Below, in pieces: positions 10,292 through 19,271 of a stretch of DNA of 64,000 nt (position 1 is its first letter; the number at the start of each line of letters is the position of its first letter). The notes beneath the pieces were generated by a model. It saw only the letters and a program-made list of their open reading frames with translations. It did no database searches and was not told the origin of the DNA. Origin of the DNA: Ructibacterium sp965146665 (lineage in GTDB: Bacteria; Bacillota; Clostridia; Monoglobales; Monoglobaceae); contig CBCTHE010000008.1 of NCBI GenBank assembly GCA_965146665.1, forward strand, positions 1-64,000, read 5' to 3'. Position numbers and translations under genes: made by a program.

Positions 10292-10438
10292 TATTTGCTT
10301 CTTTTCGCATCTGGAAGCATTTTCAAGAAAAGCTGCGGTTCACTCTGTTTTCTCCCTCTTTTTTCTGTTTATTTTCCCGGGGAGGGCTTAATAAGGGGGG
10401 CTCAGTTTTGGAGCCCAAACACCACTTAAATACAGATG

Positions 10439-10464
10439 AAGCAAGAGTTTTCCCTTGCTTTTTT
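10439..10464 (+). terminator. Rho-independent terminator
   Basis: AAGCAAGAG and CCCTTGCTT form an imperfect 9-bp stem with a short loop, followed by a run of six T's. It separates the IS element from the ABC transporter operon. Confidence 0.55.
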
Positions 10465-10493
10465 CATTGCCAAAAAGTATAGGGGGATTTGCA

Positions 10494-10559
10494 ATGACAA
10501 ACGAACAGAGGAGAGAAATATTCCTTACCTTTGTAGAAATGTACCAGAAATCTAAATAA
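10494..10559 (+). CDS. Possible 21-aa leader peptide
   Basis: A short frame (MTNEQRREIFLTFVEMYQKSK) starts at ATG 10494 with AGGGGGA 7 bases upstream. It is amphipathic and unrelated to the IS. It may be a leader peptide, a truncated gene remnant, or chance; the ribosome binding site is the only positive evidence. Confidence 0.25.
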   Translation: MTNEQRREIFLTFVEMYQKSK

Positions 10560-10565
10560 CGTATG

Positions 10566-10594
10566 TTGCGGCGGCGGGCAAAGCTTTTTATAAT
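10566..10594 (+). promoter_or_regulatory. Putative sigma-A promoter of locus A transporter operon
   Basis: TTGCGG at 10566-10571, a 17-base spacer, and a perfect TATAAT at 10589-10594, ending 31 bases before the first permease start at 10626. Confidence 0.6.
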
Positions 10595-10625
10595 AAGATT
10601 GTAAGCTGAAAGAGGAGTGAGAGCT

Positions 10626-11564
10626 GTGGTCAACATCAAAGCAAAGCAGATGGCAAAGCCGCTGACACGAAAAAGTGCTTTTGTGCAGAATTGGGACCTA
10701 TACCTGATTGCTATCATCGGTCTGCTGTATCTGGTGGTCTTTAAATACCTTCCAATGGGTGGAATCGCGATTGCGTTTCAGGATTTTAACTTGTTCGACG
10801 GCATCAGCGGCAGTCCCTGGGTGGGACTGGAAAATTTTAAACGCCTGTTTGGCTCTGCTGATTTTTATAAGGTGTTTCGCAATACCCTGCTCATCAGCGT
10901 CTATAAGCTGGTATTCCTGTTCCCGCTGCCGATTATACTGGCGCTCATGCTCAACGAAATTAGAAATATGGCCTTTAAAAAGATTACACAAACGGTCATT
11001 TACATACCGCACTTTTTATCTTGGGTCGTTGTGGCCGGGATCTTTACCACACTGCTTTCTCCCAGCACGGGCATTATAAATAATGTGTTGGCGGCGATGG
11101 GGTTTGAGCGGATTTCGTTTTTCACTTCGAACACCTGGTTCCGCAGTGTATTGGTGGCGACGGCCGGATGGAAGGAGTCGGGCTGGTCGGCGATTATCTT
11201 TATCGCGGCGATTGCGGGAGTGGATCAGGAACTGTACGAGGCCGCATATATGGACGGTGCAGGACGCTTTAAGCAGATGCTGCATATCACCCTGCCGGGG
11301 ATTTCATCCACGATTGTGCTGATGCTGATTCTGAAACTGGGACAGATTTTGGATGTCGGGACAGAGCAGGTGCTGATGATGTACAACCCGACGGTCTACG
11401 ACACCGGGGATGTTATCAGCTCCTATGTCTACCGCATGGGCCTTGGCAAGATGGAGTACAGTTTTTCAACGGCGGTCGGTCTGTTCAACTCGGTGATTGG
11501 CCTGATTTTGGTTGTGTCCGGAAATTATCTGAGCAAGAAGTTCACAGGAAGCAGTATCTGGTAA
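10626..11564 (+). CDS. ABC transporter permease, LplB-like (CUT1 sugar uptake)
   Basis: 312 aa from a GTG at 10626; AAAGAGGAG lies 8 bases upstream, which favours this start over the GTG at 10617 that would overlap the ribosome binding site. Six predicted membrane segments are visible, the first around residues 23-40 (LYLIAIIGLLYLVVFKYLP). The EAA loop that contacts the ATPase reads EAAYMDGAGRFKQMLHITLP. LplB/YtcP-type permeases pair in the membrane to import oligosaccharides delivered by a lipoprotein. It is followed 13 bases later by the partner permease and then the binding protein. No ATP-binding subunit is present; in this family it is usually a shared MsmX/UgpC-type ATPase encoded elsewhere. 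Substrate is inferred to be xylan-type oligosaccharides from the GH10 neighbours. Confidence 0.93.
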   Translation: MVNIKAKQMAKPLTRKSAFVQNWDLYLIAIIGLLYLVVFKYLPMGGIAIAFQDFNLFDGISGSPWVGLENFKRLFGSADFYKVFRNTLLISVYKLVFLFPLPIILALMLNEIRNMAFKKITQTVIYIPHFLSWVVVAGIFTTLLSPSTGIINNVLAAMGFERISFFTSNTWFRSVLVATAGWKESGWSAIIFIAAIAGVDQELYEAAYMDGAGRFKQMLHITLPGISSTIVLMLILKLGQILDVGTEQVLMMYNPTVYDTGDVISSYVYRMGLGKMEYSFSTAVGLFNSVIGLILVVSGNYLSKKFTGSSIW

Positions 11565-11577
11565 GGGGGAGAAAAGG

Positions 11578-12453
11578 ATGGCGGCAATGAAAATTAAAAA
11601 GACGGGCGAAGACTACGCGATCATCGGTATCTCCTATTTGATCCTGTTCCTGTTTGCACTGATCACCTTCTTCCCGTTTATCAATGTGGTTTGCAAGGCA
11701 TTCAGTGAAGAATGGGCAGTGGTATCAGGGCAGGTTGGCCTTCTGCCGGTCGGATTCCAGTTTGATACCATGAAGTATGTGGTGTCCTCTGACATGTTTT
11801 TAAATGCGTTTAAAATGTCGCTGATTGTGACAGTTTTGGGCACCCTGCTGGGCGTGTTTATGACGGCCCTGGTGGCCTATCCGCTTTCCAAGAAGCACAT
11901 GAAGGGGATTAAATTGATCCTGTTTTTGTTTGTCTTTACCATGCTGTTCCACGGTGGGTTGGTGCCGACCTATCTGCTGATCAAAAAGCTGGGAATCTAT
12001 AATACACCCTGGTCGCTGATTCTGCCGGGCGCAATCTCGGTCTACAATATGCTGATTATCAAAAACTACTATGAAAGTCTGCCGGAATCTCTGGAAGAAT
12101 CGGCGCGAATCGACGGCGCGGGAAATCTCAGAATTTTCTTCAGCCTGATCGTGCCGCCGTCCAAGCCGGTGCTGGCGGCCATCACCCTGTTTACCGCGGT
12201 TGGACTCTGGAATGAGTATTTCAACGCAATGGTCTATATCACCTCGACCGAGCTAAAGACCCTGCCGCTGTATTTGCGGGATATCATCGTGGACGCCGCC
12301 AGCGGTTCGAGCGCCGACCAGTTGATGAACATGCCGGGCGAAAGCGTCCGCGCAGCGACTATTATCGCTTCTACGGTCCCAATTCTGTGCGTCTACCCCT
12401 TTGTGCAAAAGTATTTTATGAAGGGAATTTTGATTGGTTCTGTCAAGGGATAA
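11578..12453 (+). CDS. ABC transporter permease, YtcP-like (CUT1 sugar uptake)
   Basis: 291 aa. ATG at 11578 preceded by AAGGGGGAGAAAAGG. Six membrane segments are visible, beginning around residues 15-35 (IIGISYLILFLFALITFFPF). The EAA-type loop reads ESARIDGAGNLRIFFSLIVP, and the C-terminus ends in the characteristic KYFMKGILIGSVKG of MalG/YtcP proteins. It forms the heterodimeric channel with the preceding permease, 13 bases upstream, and is followed by the solute-binding lipoprotein gene, an LplABC-like arrangement but with the binding protein last. Family assignment is secure; the transported sugar is not shown by the sequence. Confidence 0.93.
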   Translation: MAAMKIKKTGEDYAIIGISYLILFLFALITFFPFINVVCKAFSEEWAVVSGQVGLLPVGFQFDTMKYVVSSDMFLNAFKMSLIVTVLGTLLGVFMTALVAYPLSKKHMKGIKLILFLFVFTMLFHGGLVPTYLLIKKLGIYNTPWSLILPGAISVYNMLIIKNYYESLPESLEESARIDGAGNLRIFFSLIVPPSKPVLAAITLFTAVGLWNEYFNAMVYITSTELKTLPLYLRDIIVDAASGSSADQLMNMPGESVRAATIIASTVPILCVYPFVQKYFMKGILIGSVKG

Positions 12454-12465
12454 GGGTTGGAAGCA

Positions 12466-12494
12466 ATTGCTTTTGGATTTTGGGCAAAAGCAAT
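12466..12494 (+). promoter_or_regulatory. Dyad between permease and binding-protein genes
   Basis: A perfect 10-bp inverted repeat (ATTGCTTTTG at 12466-12475, complement at 12485-12494) with a 9-base centre, no T-run. It abuts the -35 box of a candidate promoter, so it could be an operator; it could also be an mRNA-stabilising stem-loop after the permease genes. Confidence 0.4.
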
Positions 12495-12522
12495 GGACTT
12501 TCCAAACCGGTTCCTATATAAT
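12494..12522 (+). promoter_or_regulatory. Putative internal promoter for the binding-protein gene
   Basis: TGGACT (12494-12499), 17-base spacer, TATAAT (12517-12522), 62 bases before the ATG of the solute-binding protein. The -10 is perfect and the -35 is weak. A separate promoter would let the binding protein be made in excess of the permeases. Confidence 0.45.
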
Positions 12523-12584
12523 AAAAGAATCGGCTGTCAAATCAAAAAAGAATGGTTTTAATATGATAAAAGGGAGGAATTATT

Positions 12585-14081
12585 ATGAAAAGAATCGCTG
12601 CTGCGTTGCTTGGACTTGTGATGATGGCCGCTGCGCTCAGTGGCTGTGGAAGCCAGGAAGCTGCAAACGCGGAATCCAAACCCAACCTCAAGGTGCTGCA
12701 AACATGGATGGCGGAGGACTATAACGATTATCCGGTCGCCAAGATGCTGGAGGAGAAGACGGGATATCATGTCACCTATGACGCATTGCCGCAGACGAAC
12801 GTGGACGAAAAGCTGAATATGCTGATCGCGTCCCAAGAGCCGTATGATCTCGTCAGCGTACCCGCAGGGGCTTCGGTCAAATCGCTGTTTTACAGCTACG
12901 CGGCCAAAGGCGCGCTGGAACCGCTGGACGAATACATAGAGAAATCGACCTATTTAAAGAGCGTCATCTCGGATGAGAGCTATGACGCGGTGCGGTATGA
13001 AGGAAAGATTTACGCGATTCCGACCAAGAGTATGCCGGATGTCAGAGGTAATATTATTGTTCGGAAAGACTGGCTGGATAAGCTGGGAATGAAGGTGCCG
13101 GAGACAGTTGACGACTTCACTGAGATGCTGCGGGCGTTCCGCGATCAGGATCCGGGCGGCAACGGTGCGGATAAAAATATCCCGTTTTCCACTGCCGGCG
13201 GCGCAATTGTCGGAAATCTGACAGGTGCGTTTGGCATCCCTGCCGACTGGAATGATGTGGATGGCAATCTGGTCAATATTGTCAACGACCCCAACACCAA
13301 AAAATATATCGAATACATGAATCAGCTCTATCAGGAAGGCCTGATCGAAAAAGAGATGCCCGCCAACAAGGAGAGCACCCTCAAGGAGAAGTTCACAAGC
13401 GGCCGTTTGGGTGCGATGTATTTGAACTGGTACGATATACCGACCGTAGTCGGCGCACTGGAGAAGAATATCAGCGGGGCCGAGATCGTGAGTATCCCGA
13501 TTCTGACAGGCCCGGACGGGCAGTGCGGTATCTCCCGGCAAAACAATCTGGAACGCCTGACATTTATCCCTAAATCATCAAAGAACAAAGAGGCGGCTGT
13601 CTGCTGGATGGACGCCAAGCTGGAGCCGGATACCTTTAAAAATTTGGTGATCGGGGAAGAGGGAAAGCATCATGAGGTCAAGGACGGCAAGTATTATCCC
13701 ATACTGCCAATCTTTAATGATGAGAGGAACAAGGCGATCAACTTTTTATCAGGTGTGGACGAAAACGTGTACGAGACCTATTGGCAGGCTAGAGTGCGCA
13801 AGGATACCAAACTGATGGAAGAGTGGGAGCACCTGAACCAAAATCTGCCGCCGGAGCAGGTGGTTGACGACATCATGGGAAAGACGCCGTATCTAAAGGA
13901 ATATGTGGGCAATACCCAGCAGCTTAGTACGCTGGTATCGGACAATCTGCTGAACTTCATCGTAGGAACCCATCCCATGTCTGAGTATGAGAAGTTTGCA
14001 GCTGACTGGAATGCGCAGAGCGGCGAAGCCATGTCCAAGGAAGTCAACGACTGGTATCAGACGCTTAAAAATAAAGAGTAG
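12585..14081 (+). CDS. Extracellular solute-binding lipoprotein, LplA-like
   Basis: 498 aa. GGGAGGAATTATT precedes the ATG. The signal peptide ends in the lipobox LSGC with the lipidated cysteine at residue 21, so the mature protein is tethered to the outer face of the membrane. The body matches the long family-1 binding proteins paired with LplB/YtcP permeases: an N-terminal strand (LKVLQTWMAEDYNDYP), a substrate-cleft region rich in aromatic residues, and the segment GKIYAIPTKSMPDVRGNIIVRKDWLDKLG. It captures oligosaccharides and hands them to the two permeases upstream. Next gene starts 18 bases downstream. The sugar bound cannot be read from the sequence; neighbours suggest xylan-derived products. 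Confidence 0.92.
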   Translation: MKRIAAALLGLVMMAAALSGCGSQEAANAESKPNLKVLQTWMAEDYNDYPVAKMLEEKTGYHVTYDALPQTNVDEKLNMLIASQEPYDLVSVPAGASVKSLFYSYAAKGALEPLDEYIEKSTYLKSVISDESYDAVRYEGKIYAIPTKSMPDVRGNIIVRKDWLDKLGMKVPETVDDFTEMLRAFRDQDPGGNGADKNIPFSTAGGAIVGNLTGAFGIPADWNDVDGNLVNIVNDPNTKKYIEYMNQLYQEGLIEKEMPANKESTLKEKFTSGRLGAMYLNWYDIPTVVGALEKNISGAEIVSIPILTGPDGQCGISRQNNLERLTFIPKSSKNKEAAVCWMDAKLEPDTFKNLVIGEEGKHHEVKDGKYYPILPIFNDERNKAINFLSGVDENVYETYWQARVRKDTKLMEEWEHLNQNLPPEQVVDDIMGKTPYLKEYVGNTQQLSTLVSDNLLNFIVGTHPMSEYEKFAADWNAQSGEAMSKEVNDWYQTLKNKE

Positions 14082-14098
14082 GGAAGGGGTTTTCTGTG

Positions 14099-16549
14099 AT
14101 GAAGAAAATTGGGCTTAAAAAAATAGGCGCGGCATTGACCGCGGTTTGTTTGATGACAAGCGTATTGACGGGCATCACAGCGGTGGCCGCTGGCAGCTTT
14201 GATGAGGTGGTCGCCATCAATGATGATTTTGCAGGATTTGTAAAAACGCGAGTGGTAACGCCGCCACAGGGCGGTGCGGCTCTTGACTATCAAAAGGATG
14301 CGGAATGGCAGGCCGGGAGAGTCTGGGGCGCGGGCAGTGCGGCGAACCTTGATGTTCTCAACAGTGTGGCTAAGGACTATATGGAGTTTATACCCAAGGC
14401 GTCAGGCAGCGGCATTCTGATGCGCCAGTTTGCCAGCGCCCCGCTGACAGGGGTGGAAACAGTGGATATCAGCGTGGATTTACAGTCAGTGGATTCTGTG
14501 GGAGATATGTTCACCTTTGCGCTGTCTGATACGGGGAATACCACGGCGAAGCGCTTCACACTGTTTGAGCGGAAGGACTATAACGCCAGCAGCAAGGGCG
14601 ACTATCAGTTTGGCTTTTTCGGCGCAGCGCCTGCGACGCTGCTGGGGAGCGCTTCCTATAACACTTTAAATAAAGATCAATGGTATACCTACCGCTTTTT
14701 GCTGGAGCCTGCTTCTGCGGGATATGACATCACCATTACAGCGACCCGGAAGGGCACGTCCGATCCAATCACCCTGGTGGAAAAGAAAGCCAGCGGGCTG
14801 ACCATTGACCAGATGAAGGAGCAGCGCTGCCTCAGGGTTCAGGTCAATCAAGGGACAGTCGCCCCCTATGAACTGCTGGATAACCTGAAGGTAGTGATCA
14901 AAACGCCCGCCAATCAGCTTGAAGCCCCTGCCTTTACCCCGGCGGAGGGGACGGCAATGGCTCCGGACGGAACGCTGACGGTCAAATTCGATCAGGAAAT
15001 CGACGAAGTGACAGCGGCCAATTTTGAATTCCCAAAGCGGCAGGCGGCGGTCAAGGCGGTTACCATGAACAGTGACAGCACCGGCTTTGACGTCACGTTC
15101 TCTGAGCTTCAGGAAGGAACCGATTATGCGCTCAAGCTAAAGGATATGACCAAGCCGGGGGACGAGACCAAGTATAGCTTCGACTACACCCTGACCACCG
15201 GCGGGGATGCGACGACCCTGCTCTATGACAGCTTTGAGACATACGAGACCGGCGCACTTTCCTATGCCGCCGACAATACCTATGGCCGCTGGGCAACAGC
15301 AAACAACCTGGACGCGCAGATCACCGCGTCCGGCGAGACGCAGTACGCGGCACTGAACGGTACGGCCGGAAAAACTCCGAATATCTCTCAGCCGCTCTTT
15401 GCGGATAACGGAACCATGGATGCCGAAAAAATTTATTCCTTTGAGATGCGGTTCCGTCTGCCCAACCTTTTAACCAAGACCGAATCGGCGAGAATGACCT
15501 TGTACAACAAGGCGGGATTGGCCGGAGGCGCGAAGCTGAATCTGTTCTCCGTGGAGAGTACAGACGGGGAAAAGACCATGCTGCGAACCCTGAGCCTGGA
15601 TAAAGGCACAGCGGGGGCCGCGGCGATGGACATCGCGGCGGGCAGATGGTATACCATCAGGATTAACCTGTATCCTGACGCGGATGAGAGCGCCCAATAC
15701 ACAGCGGATGTCCGGCTGACGGATGAGCAGGAAAATGAGGCGTATCGGCTGGTTTCCAAGGGGGATGCGCTCACTAATTTCCAAATTACCAAAGAGTTTA
15801 TCGCAAAAGCCAACTATTTTAGAGTGATGCTCGCTTCCAACGCGGCGGATGCCTCGCGTGGGATTGTGGATGTGGATTACGTTTCTCTGCGGCAGGTGCC
15901 GGGGATCACGATGGTCTCCAGCAGTATTGACAGCAATCCCGACCAGGTGCTCAAAACCACCAAGACGATCGATATCACCTGTTCCACAGAGGCGAAGGTG
16001 GATCGTGTGGAGAGTTTTACGGTCAAGCAGGGGGACAGTATCGCCAATATGACCGACAGTGTCGGCACAAGGGTTACTGACGCGGCTGTGCTGCCGGACG
16101 GCAAAACGGTCAGGCTGACCTTGAACAGTTTGGACGGCAGCGCGGTCTATGCAATAGCGCTTCAGGGGATCACCAACAAATACGGGGTGTCCTGTGACGA
16201 CCTGCTGCTGTTTACAACCACCGACGTCATTTCGGTGGACGGCCCGGCGCTGGCGGGCGCGGCCACGGTTCAGAAGGGGTCCAACAAGGTGCAGGCCACG
16301 GTCACTAACTTAGATGCCGGCGCTCCGTGCAACGCGGCCCTGATCATTGTGGTCTATCAGGGGACAGAGGACGGGTATATCATCGATCAAATCCAGATGG
16401 ATCAAAAGACCGGAATCACGGACAGCGGCGCGTTGGAAGTCGATTTCACCCTGGACGAGCTGGAAGGCCGCACCGTTAAGGCTTATGTTTGGGATGATAT
16501 GAATCATATGGTGCCGCTGAAGGACGGTGTGCTGCTCCCGATGGCATAA
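14099..16549 (+). CDS. Large secreted modular protein with Ig-like and LamG/CBM-like domains
   Basis: 816 aa from ATG 14099 (a GTG directly before it is also possible); GGGAAGGGG lies about 9 bases upstream. Signal peptide about residues 1-31. Then a jelly-roll-like domain (about 35-270), an SbsA-type Ig-like domain (about 275-370, starting FTPAEGTAMAPDGTLTVKFDQEID), a second jelly-roll-like domain (about 375-600), a second Ig-like domain (about 605-715), and a C-terminal module (about 720-816) ending VKAYVWDDMNHMVPL. That last module recurs in three other secreted proteins in this window. No catalytic motif is evident, so a glycan-binding or surface-display role is the best guess. It sits between the binding protein and the GH10 enzymes in the same direction. 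Confidence 0.8.
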   Translation: MKKIGLKKIGAALTAVCLMTSVLTGITAVAAGSFDEVVAINDDFAGFVKTRVVTPPQGGAALDYQKDAEWQAGRVWGAGSAANLDVLNSVAKDYMEFIPKASGSGILMRQFASAPLTGVETVDISVDLQSVDSVGDMFTFALSDTGNTTAKRFTLFERKDYNASSKGDYQFGFFGAAPATLLGSASYNTLNKDQWYTYRFLLEPASAGYDITITATRKGTSDPITLVEKKASGLTIDQMKEQRCLRVQVNQGTVAPYELLDNLKVVIKTPANQLEAPAFTPAEGTAMAPDGTLTVKFDQEIDEVTAANFEFPKRQAAVKAVTMNSDSTGFDVTFSELQEGTDYALKLKDMTKPGDETKYSFDYTLTTGGDATTLLYDSFETYETGALSYAADNTYGRWATANNLDAQITASGETQYAALNGTAGKTPNISQPLFADNGTMDAEKIYSFEMRFRLPNLLTKTESARMTLYNKAGLAGGAKLNLFSVESTDGEKTMLRTLSLDKGTAGAAAMDIAAGRWYTIRINLYPDADESAQYTADVRLTDEQENEAYRLVSKGDALTNFQITKEFIAKANYFRVMLASNAADASRGIVDVDYVSLRQVPGITMVSSSIDSNPDQVLKTTKTIDITCSTEAKVDRVESFTVKQGDSIANMTDSVGTRVTDAAVLPDGKTVRLTLNSLDGSAVYAIALQGITNKYGVSCDDLLLFTTTDVISVDGPALAGAATVQKGSNKVQATVTNLDAGAPCNAALIIVVYQGTEDGYIIDQIQMDQKTGITDSGALEVDFTLDELEGRTVKAYVWDDMNHMVPLKDGVLLPMA

Positions 16550-16629
16550 AAACGGAATACGGATCTAGGTTGCGGCAAAAGCACGGTTGTATTTGCAGGG
16601 AAATTGATTGAATCTTTGGAGGAACGGAA

Positions 16630-19218
16630 ATGAAAAAACGTCTGATTGCCATACTGGTCTGCTTCGCCGCCCTAATTGCGCTGACGCCCTCCGGCTTTGC
16701 CGCCGGGGCGTCCCTGCGCTACGAGGGAAAACTTCTCTCCGCCACGCTTCAGACGATCGACGGGGCCGGCTATGTGGAGCTGCTGTCCTTTTTGGACGGA
16801 ATCTCGGCGGAGTATACGCAGTCTGGGGGCAGGGTGGAAGTCAGCTTCAATGGGCGGGATGCCGCCTTTGAGGAAGGGGAATCGGCAATCGTTGACCGCG
16901 TGACGGTTGCGCTTGCGCACCCGGTGCGCGCGGCAGGCGGCAGCTTGCTCGCCTCACTGGACGATCTGGTCTACACGCTCTATCTCTCGCGGACGGACAG
17001 CGCGGGGATGATTGATCTGGCGCGGAAGCAGACGGCTTCCCAGGGGGACGTGGATTATAATCAAAAGCTGGAGGCGGTTCTGAACGGGAAGGCAAGCATC
17101 AGCCTGATCAAAGCGAACGCTCTGTTTCAGCCTGACAGCTATGCGGGCCTGTCCCCGTCCAACTACACCGTCAAGGAAGTCACGGTCACCGGCCAGCCGT
17201 TTTCTAAGGCGGTCGAGGTCGAGAGTTTTAGAACCCCGTCAGCGGACTACGAGTACCAGTTTCGCATGGCGCTGACCGGCACCTATAACGCGGGCGATGT
17301 GGGGATGATCAGCTTTTATGCGCGGGCGCTGGAAACCATGGATGAGTCGGATCATGGTTTTATTGGCTGTACAATGGAAAAGAACAGCAACACCAGCCAA
17401 AAGGCGGTGACGGCGGGAAACCTGCCGGTCGGCAGGGATTGGACAAAAATCTATATCCCGGTCACCTCCGCCAGCGTGACCTGTCCGGTGGGAGACGCCA
17501 AGTTTTGTCTGCGGTTTGGGTATAAGCCGCAGAAAATTCAGGTGGCGGACCTTAAGGTCGTCAGCTATGGTACAGCTGTCAAGGTGTCCGATTTGCCGGA
17601 AAAGGTGTCCGTCTACCAAGGGATGGAGGAGGACGCCATCTGGCGGACGGAGGCGGAGAAGCGAATTGAAAAATACCGCAAGGAAGACCTGGACATCTAT
17701 GTCCATGACAAAAACGGGAAGCCAATCCCGGACGCCAGGGTTCAGATTGAGATGACGCGCAGCGAGTTCCTCTTTGGGACGGCGGTTTCGACCGTAGCGC
17801 TGGATGAAAATGCCGCCTATCAGGAGAAGCTGAAGAAATACTTCAACAGCGTCACCCCGGTCAGCGATCAGAAATGGGACACGCTGGAACCGAACCAGGG
17901 GAAGAACGTCGCTAAGGTTTACAACTGGGCGACAGCAAACAACCTGTACGCCAGAGGGCACTGTCTGCTGTGGGACGACCCGAAATACTTCCCCGCAGAT
18001 TTTAAGAACAGCGTTGCTGGGATGTCTGACGGCGCGGTGCGGAGCAGGGTGGAAGAGCACCTTAATATCGCCGCGCGCTTTACCCAGGGTGTGCCCGTTC
18101 AATGGGATGTCCTGAACGAGCCTGTCAGGAACGACTATCTGCGCAGCCGTTTGGGCGGACAGGAGCTGGTACGGTGGTTTGATATCGCGGCGGCGGCCGA
18201 CCCGTCGGCCAAACGGTATATCAACGAGACCCACTTGACCGGCGACCGCACCAATCCCAATGAACAAAAGCTTTATTCTATTGTTCAGGATGCGGTTGCA
18301 CAGGGGGCCAGGGTGGACGGCGCGGCGCTGCAATGTCACGCGGCTGGAGAGATCAATTATCCCCAGGATTTTTATAACCAGCTCGACCGATATGCGCAGC
18401 TTGTGGATGAGGTGGCGGTCACCGAGTACGACTATATCGCGTCAAACGCGGGCGACGCCAAAAACCATCTGCGGGACTACCTGCTGGCGGTGTACAGCCA
18501 TCCGCAGGCGACCGGCTTTACCATGTGGGGTTTTTGGGACGGGAAACACGACAAGAATAACGCACCGCTTTTTTATCAGGACTGGACGCCCAAGCCCGCC
18601 CTTGCGGCGTGGGAAGATCTAGTGCTAAACGAGTGGCGCACCTCCGAGACCGCGGTGACAGGTTCGGACGGACATGCGGCTGTCCGCGGGCACCGCGGGG
18701 AATACCGCGTGACCATTGAGCTGTACGGTGGGTTAAAGAAGCAAAGCGTCGATTGCCGTTTGAGCAAGGATGGGGATAACCGGGTTGACATCACGATCGG
18801 AACATCCATCAGTATGACGGCGGCCAATCCGGTCCCGGAAAGACCTCCGCTGGTGGATGCGGCAAACTATGGGACAATGGCGGACATCCCGAACAGTATG
18901 CGGATCGTCTCTCCGCAGGGGGAGAAATTTACGGAAGGTTCGAACCATGTGGAAACGCAGCTCTTCTCCTATGACTTCTCAACAAGGCTCAAAGGCTCCC
19001 TGATTGCGGCGGTTATGAAGAAGCAGGACGGGCAGGATGCGGTCGAGGCGGTATATACGGGTGAAACGGTGGACACGGCGGAACCAAACGCCGCAGCAGC
19101 CGTAGATTTTTCAGTCACGGATGCCGCTGATAAGACCGTCAGGCTGTTTGTATGGGACAGCGTGGATGGGATGCGGCCCTTCGGTCCGATCCCTGTGGTG
19201 TTGAAACCAACGAACTAG
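16630..19218 (+). CDS. Secreted multidomain GH10 xylanase-like enzyme
   Basis: 862 aa. GGAGG lies 5-9 bases before the ATG. Signal peptide 1-24; a copper-amine-oxidase-N-like domain (about 26-120), a region found in surface proteins and not itself an oxidase; a CBM-like beta-sandwich (about 170-325); the GH10 barrel (about 365-665); a short carboxypeptidase-regulatory-like Ig fold (about 670-725); and a C-terminal module ending VRLFVWDSVDGMRPF. In the barrel E497 (WDVLNEP) is the expected acid/base and E599 (VTEYDY) the expected nucleophile. The usual HTLVWH motif reads GHCLLWDD and the usual ENEMKW motif reads SDQKW, so the glycone subsites are altered. It should cleave beta-1,4-xylan-like chains outside the cell. 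The next gene is a close homologue. Confidence 0.92.
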   Translation: MKKRLIAILVCFAALIALTPSGFAAGASLRYEGKLLSATLQTIDGAGYVELLSFLDGISAEYTQSGGRVEVSFNGRDAAFEEGESAIVDRVTVALAHPVRAAGGSLLASLDDLVYTLYLSRTDSAGMIDLARKQTASQGDVDYNQKLEAVLNGKASISLIKANALFQPDSYAGLSPSNYTVKEVTVTGQPFSKAVEVESFRTPSADYEYQFRMALTGTYNAGDVGMISFYARALETMDESDHGFIGCTMEKNSNTSQKAVTAGNLPVGRDWTKIYIPVTSASVTCPVGDAKFCLRFGYKPQKIQVADLKVVSYGTAVKVSDLPEKVSVYQGMEEDAIWRTEAEKRIEKYRKEDLDIYVHDKNGKPIPDARVQIEMTRSEFLFGTAVSTVALDENAAYQEKLKKYFNSVTPVSDQKWDTLEPNQGKNVAKVYNWATANNLYARGHCLLWDDPKYFPADFKNSVAGMSDGAVRSRVEEHLNIAARFTQGVPVQWDVLNEPVRNDYLRSRLGGQELVRWFDIAAAADPSAKRYINETHLTGDRTNPNEQKLYSIVQDAVAQGARVDGAALQCHAAGEINYPQDFYNQLDRYAQLVDEVAVTEYDYIASNAGDAKNHLRDYLLAVYSHPQATGFTMWGFWDGKHDKNNAPLFYQDWTPKPALAAWEDLVLNEWRTSETAVTGSDGHAAVRGHRGEYRVTIELYGGLKKQSVDCRLSKDGDNRVDITIGTSISMTAANPVPERPPLVDAANYGTMADIPNSMRIVSPQGEKFTEGSNHVETQLFSYDFSTRLKGSLIAAVMKKQDGQDAVEAVYTGETVDTAEPNAAAAVDFSVTDAADKTVRLFVWDSVDGMRPFGPIPVVLKPTN

Positions 19219-19271
19219 CAGATCAATGGTGATAAGAGAAATAGATTCCAGAAAAGGAAAGGTGGCAGCGT

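Larger units (their letters stand above)
9064..10393 (+). mobile_element. Degenerate IS3-family (IS150-like) insertion sequence
   Basis: About 1.33 kb. Left end from 9064 (TATTGAGCCCTCCCC, running to about 9101) and right end to 10393 are inverted repeats of roughly 38 bp with only a few mismatches; both carry the ACAGAAAAAAGAG inner segment. Inside are a two-frame orfA/orfB transposase arrangement typical of IS3, both frames broken. No clear target-site duplication is visible. The element is therefore probably immobile on its own but its ends could still be used in trans. Confidence 0.85.

Noticed and set aside
17239..18339. Long minus-strand frame (366 codons) opposite the first GH10 gene; similar long antisense frames at 20121-20990 and 28450-29286
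   Set aside because: They lie wholly within well-supported plus-strand genes, have no ribosome binding site or recognisable domain, and arise from GC-biased codon use on the other strand.
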